Origin: Nissolia schottii
Lineage: Eukaryota; Streptophyta; Magnoliopsida; Fabales; Fabaceae
Assembly: GCA_003254905.1 (NCBI GenBank)
Contig: QANU01018855.1
Span: 454,645-518,644 of the forward strand
Direction of reading: 5' to 3'
Length of the DNA: 64,000 nt
The notes under the pieces: generated by a model
Seen by the model: only the letters and a program-made list of their open reading frames with translations
Database searches by the model: none
What the model was told of the DNA's origin: nothing
Position numbers and translations under genes: made by a program
Shown: in pieces, positions 50,643 to 62,800 of the stretch
Position numbering within the stretch: the stretch's first letter is position 1
Layout: each line of letters begins with the position of its first letter

Positions 50643-53600
50643 TCAGACTTTCCTCATCAGAAGATACAACCTCTGATCAAGCTCAAACTTGTTGAAATGA
50701 GAGGGGTCTCCCTTCAGCATCATCAGAAGACCACCGAATGAAATATTTATCTCCCTGCAATTCAAAGCCAATAAATCATATTTAGGGTACAAAATAAACT
50801 ATAAAATATACTCTACAACATTAAACTATAATCTAATTAGACGATGTTCATCTCTAATTGGCACTATAGAACTACATAATCTCAACACTTCTAGTTGCTT
50901 CATGCATTCAAGCTCATGATCAATGCCAAATAAACTCACATCTAAAGGCAGAAGAGTCAGTATTTCTCAGTAACTACTAGTCTCTATATGGCTACTCTAG
51001 CAATACATGCACATATACAGAAGCTATATTAAGTACACGTACGCTTTGTCACGTGCTGAACCACCCTCTGATATCTTATACAGCTTCCCATACATGACAT
51101 AATCAAAATTGTCAGCCAGTGATTGCCGATTGCCCTGGAAAAAAATATGTATAGAAAAAACTCTCTAAAGAAAATAAAGGATTACTTATTTGACAAGTAA
51201 CAGAAACAGAAAATAAAAAATAAAAAAAATACAAAGATAGCAGCCAATAAAAGATAAACAGACAAAAGACAAAGGAGAAAATTGTTAAAAATTGGGTTAC
51301 TATATCAGTGATCAGATAAACTTTGTGCACACTACTATTGCATCTGGGCTGTAGCCATGTTATTTTATATTTTACTTGTTTTCTTTTATACCAAGGGGGT
51401 TGAGAGGTTGTAAAAGGGGGTTGCTCAGCCGTTTTAAAAAATAAATAAAGCTTTTCCTCTGTTTTCCCCTGATTATTAACCAGGAGAATAGACTTCTTTG
51501 GATTGGTTCATATCTATTTTGCTCATCATTTTCTCCTATATTTATTTAGTACATCACCTTAATCCTAGGGCTGTTGTCGCACATCAAAAATGTCATAAGC
51601 CAGTAGCACTAGATCAGCCTGATGTTACATGACAGGCTTTACATGACATGGGCAAATAAAATCTTAGCTCCTTCGATACCTGATGTTAAGTGCTTTGCAA
51701 TAGTTGCCGTGCCTAAATATTTAGGCATAAAAAAATGCTTCATCATGGTAAAAAAACACAACTATGTTCAAGAAAATCCAACAAATGACAGGTTTGAACT
51801 CAATAGACGAGGTTTGGCAAATTGGCTATAGAGTATCCAACTGACTTTTGCCAGTAATTTTGCAAACCAACTATAGGCTGCACTCGGAAATCTGGAAATC
51901 TGAGACACCTAAGGATAACAGTCATTGCACATAGTGAACAAGACATTTTTTTTTTAATTGATATTGGTTGTTGACCCTTATTTCTTTAAGACTGGAAAAT
52001 ATCAATGCAGTCATTTAGAAAAGTTTACTACAAAAACAACAACGAAGCTTTTTCCCACTAAGTGATGATTTAACTACAAAAACAAAGAATAAAAAAAATG
52101 GGCAGAGGTCAGGTTGCTTCATATTTCTGCTAAAAATATGTAAGAAGTAAAGTATGTATTAAACAACCTCGAAACCTTGCTTCCTGTTACATTACATTAA
52201 GCTGCAGTGTCAGCTGATCATCAAGATCCATGCATTAAAAGTCACTTTACTACAGACTTTGTACATAACTACCAGTTCATATATCAAATGTAATACATCT
52301 TCCCAGAAATATCTTGGGTGGAAAACAGACCACTCTTGCTGTATTTATAAGCAAATTCACCGTTAACCGTATTTATGGTGTAAATTCCAAGATCATAAAG
52401 AACAAAAGCTCTCAACCATAGAAGAGACAAATCTTAATAACAGCAGTAAAATAAACAAAGATTGTCATACACCTGAGGCGTTCAATAGAATATACTCCAA
52501 CCATTAAATGTACATGAAATGAAAATACACATTGCAGAAAGGAATACTTGAACCACGGTTCACTTGATAATCACAACGATCTGATAGGGAAAATTAGGGG
52601 GAGAGAGATAAGAGATAAAGGAAAAGGTTAAACATTTTTCGTCATTGCTTCATTCATTAAAGAACTTACATTTATAATAGGACCTTCTAGAACTCTCTTC
52701 TCCTCACACGTCACTCATCTATTCGCTCTATAGAATATTCTCAAAATATCCTTTTCTAATATCGACGCATGTCATCAAATATCTACTCTAGAATATTCCT
52801 ACCCATACTTCTTCCTATCACAATCCTTTATTGCAAAAGAAAGGTTCCTTATAAAAGATAAGAGACAAGAATAGTTTACCGGAAGATAATAGCCAGAGTC
52901 TGGTGTTCCATCCGGATTAAGCGTCGGAACAAGCAAAAGGGAGAACTTGTGACCCACCTTCAGCGGATACAACTCGGAATTGATGTCTAGGTGCATAAAC
53001 ATATCAAACCTTTCACTCCTCGCTTCAATGCGTGTAACTTCATCGGCAAATCAAGTCGAATTGTTAAGAGATACAAATACAGAGAACAAGTTTAATAATC
53101 ATGTCTCTAATAAGAGCAAATAATCCCGGTCATCACATTAATCACAAAACCAACCAGCACTAAAAAAGGACAAGTAACAAAATAATAATGAAATGCAAAT
53201 AAAATCAGCTAGGTTCATAAGAGTAAGGGTGCATTTGTTTCAGCTTAAAAAATGATTAAAAAGTTCATTTTTGTTATAGAGTTGAAAAAGCTGAAAACAG
53301 GTTTTTTCCAGAAGCTATTTCATTTAGTTTCTTCTTAAAAGTTGAAAACAGATTTTTTTGGAATTTATATTATTTTTTAAAAATTATCTAAATATATGAA
53401 AACTGATTATTTTAGTAAAAAATATAATTTTTTAATCAAATAAACTGAAACGAATGCATCCTACAAAAGAGAAAAAAAATGAGAATCCATCCATTTTACA
53501 CCGAGACAACAATTCCAGAAAATAACACAATAAATGAAATCACTTCCAAAATGCAATGCAATATAGGGCAAGGTTGCTTGAGTCTTTAAAAGAAACCAAA

Positions 53601-54077
53601 GATACATTTTTAATCAAAAAAATTATTTTAAGATTTTCTTTTTCCTTCATAAATTAAGAAAAGCACCTCATAAAAAACGAAATCAAATAAGCAATATTAC
53701 AAAACTATTGTTTTTTAAAACTTAATCGTATAAACATCAGTAACGGGTAAACCCTAGAACTACACAGCATCATCGGTTTAACAGAGAGGTGCCATCAGTT
53801 TCGTATCTTCGTCTAAAGTTAAAATTCTTTAACTCTTCACTATGATAACAACAATAATAATGGTCACAACAATGACAATAATAGAAAAATAAAGCATACC
53901 AAGTTAAACTAAACCAATATATAGATATACATACACAGATAATTAAAGAGCATGCGCATGCAAAAAGAATAATAATAGTAATAATAGATAAAAGATAATA
54001 CCTTTGTCAAATAATTTTTTGTCATCAGGGTTTAATCTTTCGACTCTGAAGATATCTTCGAAGAGAACCTCCACCAT
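50643..54077 (-). CDS. NRPB8: RNA polymerase I/II/III common subunit RPB8 (NRPB8)
   Basis: A small OB-fold subunit shared by nuclear RNA polymerases. Four coding exons on the minus strand: 54077-54002, 53037-52880, 51134-51043 and 50754-50643, summing to 438 nt (145 residues), the usual length. The start [21 protein letters not shown], the middle [20 protein letters not shown] and [11 protein letters not shown], and the end [20 protein letters not shown] followed by LLMRKV match the family throughout. All junctions are GT-AG with correct phase. The second intron (51135-52879) contains a solo LTR, and the first (53038-54001) a small MITE. Confidence 0.95.
52582..52820. mobile_element. Probable solo LTR in an NRPB8 intron
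   Basis: The 239-bp block starts TGATAGG and ends CCTATCA, an inverted terminal pair with TG...CA ends. It is flanked by CGATC (52577-52581) and CAATC (52821-52825), a 5-bp target duplication with one mismatch. No internal retrotransposon sequence remains, so it likely formed by LTR-LTR recombination. It lies 59 bp from the donor of exon 2. Confidence 0.6.
53227..53461. mobile_element. Tourist-like MITE in NRPB8 intron 1
   Basis: Ends GGGTGCATTTGTTTCAGCTT (left) and, inverted, AGGATGCATTCGTTTCAGTT (right). The interior is AT-rich. A 3-bp TAA/TAC target site is plausible for PIF/Harbinger but not perfect. Confidence 0.6.
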
Positions 54078-54168
54078 CGTAGCGCAGTAGCAGTAGCAGC
54101 AGCAGCACAAAATGAATTGAATAACTCAGTCGCAGAGGTCGTGGATTTTGATTTTAATTTTAATTAAT

Positions 54169-54200
54169 TGGGCCAACGGATGCTAGTTTGCTTTTGGGCC
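54169..54200 (-). promoter_or_regulatory. NRPB8 upstream TGGGCC motifs
   Basis: Two TGGGCC motifs (54169-54174 and 54195-54200) lie about 100 bp upstream of the start. A TTTTATATAGG stretch on the minus strand adjoins the second. Fits a site II-type promoter, inferred only. Confidence 0.4.
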
Positions 54201-54311
54201 TATATAAAATGGATAAATTGGCTAGCCCGTTCAGCTACCGGATTGGCCCGTTTAACCCATGGATTAATGGGTAACGTTAAAATTGAGTTATTTTTCGTTG
54301 GCCCAACTATA

Positions 54312-54403
54312 GGACTGTCAAACTAGACCAAAGCCTATCAAACTAACCCATTTACCCGATATTAATAAACATGTTTGATAGACTTTGTTCAATTTAACAG
54401 CCC
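54312..54403. repeat. 92-bp inverted repeat upstream of NRPB8
   Basis: GGACTGTCAAACTAGACC is matched inverted by GGTGTTCAA-type sequence ending TTCAATTTAACAGCCC, with CTATCAAAC in both arms. A small MITE or hairpin. Confidence 0.55.
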
Positions 54404-54406
54404 TTT

Positions 54407-55200
54407 GATTGGGTGAAATTGAGAAAATTTTAAAATTTTGAAATTAAATTAATATAGGTACAATCTTATAAAAGCAACAATAGAAAGGTAACTCCAAAGT
54501 AATTGGGGCGCAGGATATAGTGGTGTAGCTGGGAATTTTCTAGCATAGCTATTGGTGGTGAGATATGGATTGAAACTGACTTGGGATCATGGTTATAGAA
54601 GAGTTCTATGTAAGAGTGACATACTTGATGTTGTTAACCTTGTTAATGCGATGAATGTTGATTTTCATGTCTTTCAAACTTTGCTTTTGGATATTTGAGA
54701 TTGGTTTTGTCGTGATTGATTGATTGCTTATGATTGGGTAAATTTGAGAAATATTTTTAACTTTTGAAATTAAATTAATATGGTATTAGAAGGGTAACTC
54801 CAAAACAATTAGGGTGCAAGATATAATAGTGTAGCTAAGAATTTCTTAGCATAACTATTGGTGGTAAGATATGGACTGAAGCTGACTTGGGATCATGATT
54901 ATGGAAGAGTTCTATGTGAGAGTGAGCCACTTGATGTTGTTAACATGGTTAATGTGGGGAATGTTGATTTTCATGTCTTTCAAGCATAGCTTTTAGATAT
55001 TCGAAATTGGCTTTGTTGATTGGTTGATTGGAGCGTGGAGGCCAAGCATGTTCTTTAGGAAGCTAACTCATGTGCTAACTGGCTTATCAAACAGGGTTCT
55101 TTGGGATGTAATTTATTTTTTGCATTCGGTGATCATCCTTTAGGGATTTTTGATAAACTTTTTTCTTGAGATCTTAGTCTTTATTGTTTTTCTGCCTTAC
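54407..55200 (+). pseudogene. RNase H-like remnant (LINE type) with tandem duplication
   Basis: Two successive copies (about 54407-54735 and 54736-55040) share GGTAACTCCAAA..., AGCATAACTATTGGTGGT and GACTTGGGATCATG. Translated, both read like the RNase H-like domain of plant non-LTR elements and related proteins: LLVVRYGLKLTWDHGYRRVL, then CESD. The right copy continues into a VLREANSCANWL-like C-terminus, as in the family. Stops and shifts break both copies. Confidence 0.65.
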
Positions 55201-56175
55201 AAAAAGGGGGGGAGTGATTAGAGCACCTTCTGTTATAGTTGATTGCCTCTATAACTCCTACATTGCTTAGGAGTGCAAAAGCAGGTTGGAGGCTTAGACT
55301 ATAAATAAGGTGTTAAGTTCTCATTTCAATTTGCACAAGTCAAAAACATTTTAAGTTTGTATCTGACTTTTTTTTTTCTACTCTAATATTAGAGTGTTGT
55401 GAGGTTTAGGTTAGATATTAGTTGTAGAGAGCGTGGGTGTATTGGGGTTGAGGGGTGGTTTAGAGAGAAGTCTATGTGTTTTCATAATTTTTACATGGTA
55501 TTTTTTTGGGTTGTCTTTAGACAACGATCGTGATTTTTTTCTCTGATTTTAAAGTTTTCATGTCAATTTTGGTGTTGTGTTATTATTCTATTTTTTTTCT
55601 CTTTTATTCTAAGACAACGATTTGAGTGAAAAATGGTGTTTTCCCAACACCTTCCACCCCTTAATTTCACCTTGAAGTCCAAACCTACCCTATTCAGTTT
55701 CTTCATGCAAAAATTCTTAGAAGAATTAAGTGAACAACATTTCACGGTCTTGGTTCCTTGTATATCGGACACATAGCATAGAGGAACGAGACTCACCCAC
55801 TAGAGCAAACATAAGGACCACTACAGGGTAGGAAAGGGGAATGTGTCCCGCCTGAATGGACCAGTCCCTCTTCAGTTGTGACCACTAGTATAGTGACACT
55901 TGGCATTGGCATGATATAATAGAATTAAAAAAATAAAAGACATGTAAAATCATAGCGAAAACCAACCTTGGTCCCTTCCCTTAGACTTTAATGTTACTCT
56001 TAGCCCATATTACCTTTTATAATGCAATGGTGATATGGTTGTTAATGTGACAATAGTGAAACTATAAGTAGAGTCCAAAGAAAGATTCTTGTTGGACACT
56101 CCAAGATTAAGAAAAATAGTTTACTATGCTCCATTTATTATTTATCATCTTAGTTTTATGGGATTATCATGATCT
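55201..56175. other. Intergenic DNA, degraded repeat likely
   Basis: Continuation of the repeat-rich region after the RNase H remnant. GT-rich stretches around 55390-55460 are not recognisable. No gene found. Confidence 0.35.
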
Positions 56176-56183
56176 ATTATTGT

Positions 56184-57062
56184 TAGAATGATAATGGGTA
56201 GGGTTGGATAGGATTTTAGCTCAACCCTAACCCTACCCAAAACCTATTGAATAAAAAAACCCATACTTTACATGTAGGTTTTACAAATAAAATTCTAACT
56301 CTACTTATAGAAAAATATCTAAACCCTCACCTTACTCTACTCACTACTTTTTAAAAAATAATTTTATGTTTACATAATATAAGTGACAGCTACAAAAAAT
56401 ATTTATTTTAGTGCATAAGAAAAACATAATTTAAAATAACAACAACACAATTCAATAACATTTAAACCATATATAGCCACGTTACCTCAATAAAATCAAG
56501 ACATATTAAAGTGAAAATATGCAAACTTATTTACACGAATCAAACCGGTAAAAGTAGTTTCCACATTTTATTCACATTTATTTTATAAAAAAAAATAAAA
56601 CAACTAAATGTAGACATTAATCGTCAATAAATAGTTTCACATAAAGAAAACTCTTACTTCACATGTTATGTACAAAGAAAATTTGGATATCATTGCAAAA
56701 AAAATGAACTCAAAAATAAAAAAGTAAAGTTTAAACCTTATAGAATGAGATGATGTGTGAAAATATAAGTATGATCCAAAGAAAATTATGAAAAAGAACA
56801 AAGAAAATTTGAATATAGTGGTAGAATAAAAAAACTACGATAAAAAATAAAACATAACATATAAGACGCGAGTAGAGCCAAGATTGATACATTAAAACCC
56901 TAACCCTAACTCGTGCGGATAATTTTGAGTAATTGCTCATGCGAGTAATTTTGAGTAATTATTCATGCGGATAATTATTCATTAAAAAACATGTTTTTAC
57001 TCTATTCTATTAAGTTTGGTTAAGACGAGTAAGCGCTAGAAGGGTACAAATTATCATCCCTA
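56184..57062. mobile_element. hAT-like element, about 0.88 kb
   Basis: Left end TAGAATGATAATGGGTAGGG and inverted right end TAGGGATGATAATTTGTACCC. The 8-bp flanks ATTATTGT (56176-56183) and ACTATCGT (57063-57070) match at six positions, the two differences being T/C changes. Subterminal CCCTAACCCTA-type motifs and a short direct repeat (GCGGATAATTTTGAGTAATT, near 56917-56985) lie within. No transposase. Confidence 0.7.
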
Positions 57063-57270
57063 ACTATCGTAATTATAATATTTAATATAATTGATGAAGG
57101 GTAAAAAAGTTGAAATTTTTTTGTAATGTGCATAAAAGTTGAATGATTCATAACAAAATATTTTTCTTACTCTCGCAACATCTAAAATTTTATATTATGC
57201 GTGTCCTTTACCTTCAAAAGTCCCTTCCATTCTATCTAATATAAGAGTTGCAAGAATAGCATAGGAAAAA

Positions 57271-58432
57271 GGTATCGTTTCAAATGTTCCCCCAAAAAAG
57301 GGGAACATTGAAAGTACAACACTTGAACCGTTTATAGCAGGGGGCTTATGATCCAATGGCTACCCATGATAGAGGTGGCCTATTGTGGGCATTGTGCACT
57401 GTTGGGCCACGGTTTCTAATGGGTTTAGGGTGCACTGTTGGGCCACTGTTAATAGCCACTACTAATATTATTTTTATTTGATTTATTAATTTACCCTTTA
57501 TCTCTTTTCTAATTTTCTTTCCTCACCACTTTTAGATTTTTCCACTATATCACCTTATCACGCCCTCGTCTCCCGACGCCGATGTTGGCACCTCCATTGT
57601 CGTCACCAACTCCACCATCCCTCATCCACCTTTTATGCCCACCACTAAGACTCCCCAACCACAACACAAATCCCAAACTTAGACTACTAGAGAACCAGGG
57701 AGCAACAAAATCCAACTAGAGAAGGAAACAATCCAAGTGACATGAATCCCACTCATACTTAACTAGATTCCATTATTAAAGCTAAAAACTTCTACTAACA
57801 ATCAATACCACCAGAATCCAAGGGCTATGGTAAAGCCATTGAAAACCTTGAGACCCACCACTCAGTTTCACAGATCTGAAACAATCACTAGAGGAGACAC
57901 TCAGTTTCTTGAATCTTAGACAATAAGCCTGCAATGTGAACATATCAGAGCAAAGCGAGGTCCTTCGATGCCAATTGCACATGAACCGCTGCTCCCCGCT
58001 AGTAACGAAGGAGGGGGTTCACTTGATTTTCAGTCCTGGTGCGTGTGACGTTGTTGAACACACATGGTTGTGTTTTGTACTCGACGGTGTCGGGAGGTGG
58101 TGGTGAAGGAGGAGGGTTCGCTAGGGAAGCTCATTAAGACCGTCGATGACAGTGGTGTCGGGGAGCGGAGGGGATGGCAGTGACGGTAAGCCGGGCAGTG
58201 TCAGTCATGATGCGCAGATGTCGGCGCTGGCGACAGCAAATGGGCAGTGAGGGTGGAAGGAGGTGGGAGAGATTGTAATAGAGAAGAGAAGAAGTGAGGG
58301 TAAAATAATAATTATCTCATTCTTTTTCATTAAAATAAAACAAGAAGCTTAACCTGTACCACCTGCTATCAACGGTCAAAAGTGTTCTCTCAATGTCCAC
58401 CCCCCCTTTTTGGAAACATTTGAAACGCTACC
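57271..58432. mobile_element. Long-TIR Mutator-like element, about 1.16 kb
   Basis: Terminal arms of about 90 bp start GGTATCGTTTCAAATGTTCC (left) and, inverted, GGTAGCGTTTCAAATGTTTC (right), and share TTTATAGCAGG-type sequence farther in. Flanks TAGGAAAAA and TGGAACAAA match at six of nine positions, a possible worn 9-bp duplication. The interior (57540-58270) is GC-rich with many CACC and GGTGG runs and could be derived from a host gene, but I recognise no protein. Confidence 0.6.
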
Positions 58433-58498
58433 TGGAACAAACGTGTTGCTTGAACCATTAAAAGTATTGTTAGAGGGGGAAAAATTATCGCTAACAAC

Positions 58499-58826
58499 TA
58501 GGGTGCTCAAAATGAGTTTAGTCCGCGAGTTAGATCCGTTTATCCTGTTTAATGAACGAATTAAACATATAAAATTCAGTCCGTAAATAGCAAAAACCTG
58601 TTTAGACTTGGCCCATTTAGCTTGTGGGTCAAATTGACTCGTTTAGTACTAACATAGGAAAAACCCGTGGATTAATGCATTTATCCATATAAATGGACAG
58701 ATTAAACATATAAAAATCGACCTATAAATAATAAAAGCCTGTTAAGGCCCAACCCGTTTAAACCTGCAGGATAACGGGTCAGGCCTAAACGGGTTAGAGT
58801 GGCCCGTTTAACAGAACCACCCTCTA
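58499..58826. mobile_element. Possible hAT-like element
   Basis: Begins TAGGGTGCTCAAAATGAG and ends CCACCCTCTA, with CCCGTTTAA-type subterminal repeats. The 8-bp flanks agree at only five positions. Weak evidence. Confidence 0.35.
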
Positions 58827-58869
58827 ATAAAAGCTTAAAGATTAAAAATAATAGGAAAAGAAACAAAAG

Positions 58870-59821
58870 AATGTAAACACTTTTCTCCCTCCACATTGTT
58901 CGGACTCTCTTACATTGTTACCCTCCATTTTGTGCCACTTCCTTTCTGGGTTTCCTTTGTTTCTCTCTTTCATTGTTTCTCCTATTAGTTCTTCTCTCTC
59001 CACCCTTTTTGCTTGTTGTTGGCTCTACCTGCCTCCCTTCCTGCCCAACATCTCCTGTACCCTATGTTATTCTTTGGTCCCATTGTCACATGCTACGGTA
59101 TGGCACTTCATGCCCTTCCATTGATTTTCTAGCTATTCCGGAGCCAATTCAATTATGTAGCATTATTGTTGTTGGTTTTGATGTAGAGATTATTTTTCAT
59201 TGAGGTAACTTGTGAGCATGGTTTTTGGTGCATATAACTTGTAATGTGATATGTTGGTAAATGGTTTATGCATTTTATGGCATTAATCTTGTTCTTGTTA
59301 GTTGTTGATTTATCCCATCTACGACAATGTCCCTTAACCCTCTTTCTCTTGCATTGATTATGAAATGTGTGGTAAGATGATGTTTAGGATAATTTTCCCA
59401 ACATTCGCGGATATATTGTTGATTTTTATAAATGTGGTTTCAACAATTATTTAATCTTTTAGTCGCGAATCGTTGTTAGGCTTATTCAAGTTCCTATTGA
59501 GTCTACTCCTAGTCAGCCATAACAATCGTAATGTTACTTTCACCAAATATTTGAAGATTTGATCTTTTATTAATTTATTCCCTTCCATTGCTTGAATTCT
59601 GTACCATCCTTTGTCATCGTAGTTGTTTGATTTGTCAAAAGCCAATGACAAAGCATGGTACAGAAATGTTAGGAGTTGATTTCTACATTTTTAAAAGCCA
59701 GATAAAGTCGACATAACGTATAGTTCAAAGGCATAAATTGCTATTTTCCGTTATGATCGGTTACTTTTTGATGGTTGTGACTCAGATCCTGCTACAAAGA
59801 AACCATACGGTGAAAAGGAAG
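58870..59821 (+). other. Presumed leader region of the IQM gene
   Basis: CT-rich sequence from about 58880 resembles a plant 5' UTR. A donor-like GAG|GTAACT near 59203 and an acceptor-like GTGACTCAG at 59785 could frame a leader intron. I see no other gene. Confidence 0.3.
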
Positions 59822-62800
59822 ATGATGCTTGAAAAATCAGTTAGCATAAATGGGCGGGAATTAGAGACCATGCTTTCTTTCACATCTGCTAAACAAACCG
59901 AAACGACAGAAAACAAGTTGTTCGGTAAATCAGTTAGCACAAAGAGTATAGACAACACTAGTTATGATCATTTGTCAAGATCATACAGTTACTTGTCCGA
60001 GAAGAACTTCTATTCGCCATTGGCGAAGCCGCGGAGCCAGAGAGACCTAGCTGCACTGAGGCTGCAGAAAGTTTACAAGAGCTTCCGAACGAGGAGGCAG
60101 CTTGCAGATTGTGCAGTTCTTGCAGAGCAGAGATGGTTAGTGACTCAGTTTCATTAGAGGAAACATCCAAATTAGTCTTATAATATATATGAACTACATC
60201 AAGTATTCAAGTTAGTCCTTTAAAGATTTTGTCCATTAATTCGGTCCCTCCCATGTTTAAAATGGACATTGAGTTAGTTCTGCAATATATATTTAGACGG
60301 CAAAAATACTTTGTTGATCCTCTAACTATACATGATTTAACAATTTAGTCCTCAATTTAGCGTCATACCTTTGTCCAAACTATTGATTTTTAGTCCTGTA
60401 TGTTTCAAATAGATATTAAATTTGTCCTAATAGTTTGGGCACCAAGTTGATAACGATTTGAAATATATGGGCCAAATTGGTTAAAAAGAAAAAGCTTGGT
60501 GATCAAATTGATAAATCGAGCAGGTATAGCAAGAGGACTAAAAAGCATTTTTTTTTTTTTACTATTTAGACATCAATTTAGTGATAAATATTTTATATTA
60601 TGAAAGGCCAAATTGATGTTAGAAATATTTGAAGAACTAATTTAATGATCCACATATCTTTGGAGGACCAATTCGAGCATTTACTTTTTCAATATATGCA
60701 ATTGTGTAAACCAAAAATTGAAATTGATGAAAAAATTTATATTTTCTTTTTCAGTCCTTTGAAAGTCAAAAGAACTAATCATCTTTGGTATGTACATGTA
60801 ACTTTTAGATTTAAAAGTTTTATAATGATCTCAAAAGGAACAGTCAAATTAATGGTGAAAAAGGAGGGATCAAAAAAATGTTTTCATACTTCTTGCATTT
60901 GTAATCTCTGCCAAACATCAAGTTGTTACTAAATTTATATGAAGGTGGAAGGCTTTGGATTTTGCTGAACTAAAGCGTAGTTCTATATCATTCTTTGATA
61001 TTGAGAAACCAGAGAGTGCTCTGTCACGTTGGTCAAGGGCGAGAAAGAGGGCTGCCAAGGTAAGTTCTCATATGATTTGTATGGATTAATCCTTCACATT
61101 CGTCCCCAAAGTTGGCAGAGCCAGTCAAATTTTTTCCCAAGCTATGGAAAGTAACGAATTCGTCCCCATAGTTGCTAGAAGAGACTAACTTAATTGACAA
61201 TGAAAGACTACTTTAATCGGCTTTTGGCAACTTCAGAGACAAATTTGCAAGTTTAGTTGATTTGTATGATAAAATGTTACAGTTGTGCAAAGTTGAAAGA
61301 GTGATTATTTGGTTTTTCTCTTTTCCTATAATTAATAGGTTGGTAAGGGTTTATCTAAGGATACAAAGGCTCGAAAGCTTGCATTGCAGCACTGGCTAGA
61401 GGCAGTAAGTCTCATAGCTAAAGTGGTACATGGTTAAGTTAAAGGCTAAAATACCTTTTTGGTTCTTTGGCTATGCCTGATTTCTGAGTTTGACTAACTT
61501 TTTTCTTGTTCAATTTGGTCATCATTTTAGTGTTGAGGGGACCAAATTGAACAAAAAAATGTTAGAGGACCAAACAGAGAAATCAAGTATAGCTAGAGGG
61601 TCAAAAGGGTATTTTAGGCCTAAGTTGAATTACTAGTTCATTCATATGATGTTCTGTTTGAACAGATTGACCCTCGGCATCGCTATGGCCACAATCTTCA
61701 ATTTTATTATATTAAATGGCTCCGTTGTGACAGCAATCAACCTTTCTTCTACTGGTAAGATTAAACACTGAATAAATAATTATATTTCTTTTAAGACAAG
61801 TAACTTTCAGTCAAACTGATGAATATTTGTTAATATGCAAATGTAGGCTTGATATTGGGGATGGCAAGGAATTTAGTTCAGAGAGATGTCCTAGATTGAA
61901 GCTTCAACAACAATGCATCAAGTATTTGGGTCCAGTGAGTTGTCTTCTTCCCTTTGATATCACTTTTTTCTTTCCTTTCATAAAGATTAAACTCATATTT
62001 TCATTTGACAAAGGGGGAAAAGGGATGACTTGTCAAATACTAACTGATAAGCATGCTAGTTTTGGTCCCCTACCTTTATTTCATCTATCAATTTGGTCCC
62101 CTAACCTTTTTTGTATCAATTTTGTCATTTACGTCTCAAATCACTATCAATTATTTCTTTTTTATCAATTTGGTCCGTTGCGTTTTAAATCGTTATAAGT
62201 TTGAAAGACCAATTGATAGCGATTTGAAACATAAATGACCAAATGGATACAAAAAGGCTAAAAAACCAAATTGATAGATAAGATAAAGGTTGGGAACAAA
62301 AAAATGTCATTTAGCCTAACTTTTAAGTGAAACCTAAAAGGTATTAGATGAGGTAACTTTCAATCAACATGCCAAGGTAATTTCAAACCTTGTTTCTTTC
62401 ACAGGTGGAAAGAAAGGTTTATGAAGTAGCTATAGAGGATGGAAGGCTCTTCTACAAGGAAAATGGGAATCCTGTTCAAACTACAGGAGACACTAAATGG
62501 ATTTTTGTACTTAGCACATCCAAGACTTTGTATGTTGGGCAGAAGAACAAGGGCACATTTCAACATTCAAGCTTCCTGGCTGGTGGAGCCACATTGTCAG
62601 CTGGTAGATTAGTGGCGGAGGATGGTGTTCTTAAGGTATGAAAGGATGATAAACCTTAGAATTTCCGTAGATTGCAATATTGCAATATTTCTTTGCTTTC
62701 TATTTAAGTAAACCTTCAAATCCGTCTCTAAGGTTGACAACGTTGGTCAAGTTCAGCTCCAAGTTATGAAAAGTTCTAAATTCATCCCCAAGGTTGCTAG

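Noticed and set aside
56880..56910. Telomere-like CCCTAACCCTAA sequence
   Set aside because: Only a couple of units, and it forms part of the subterminal region of the hAT-like element at 56184-57062.
59451..59651. 66-codon minus-strand ORF near the IQM gene
   Set aside because: No recognisable family, in a probable leader intron; length is within chance for this composition.
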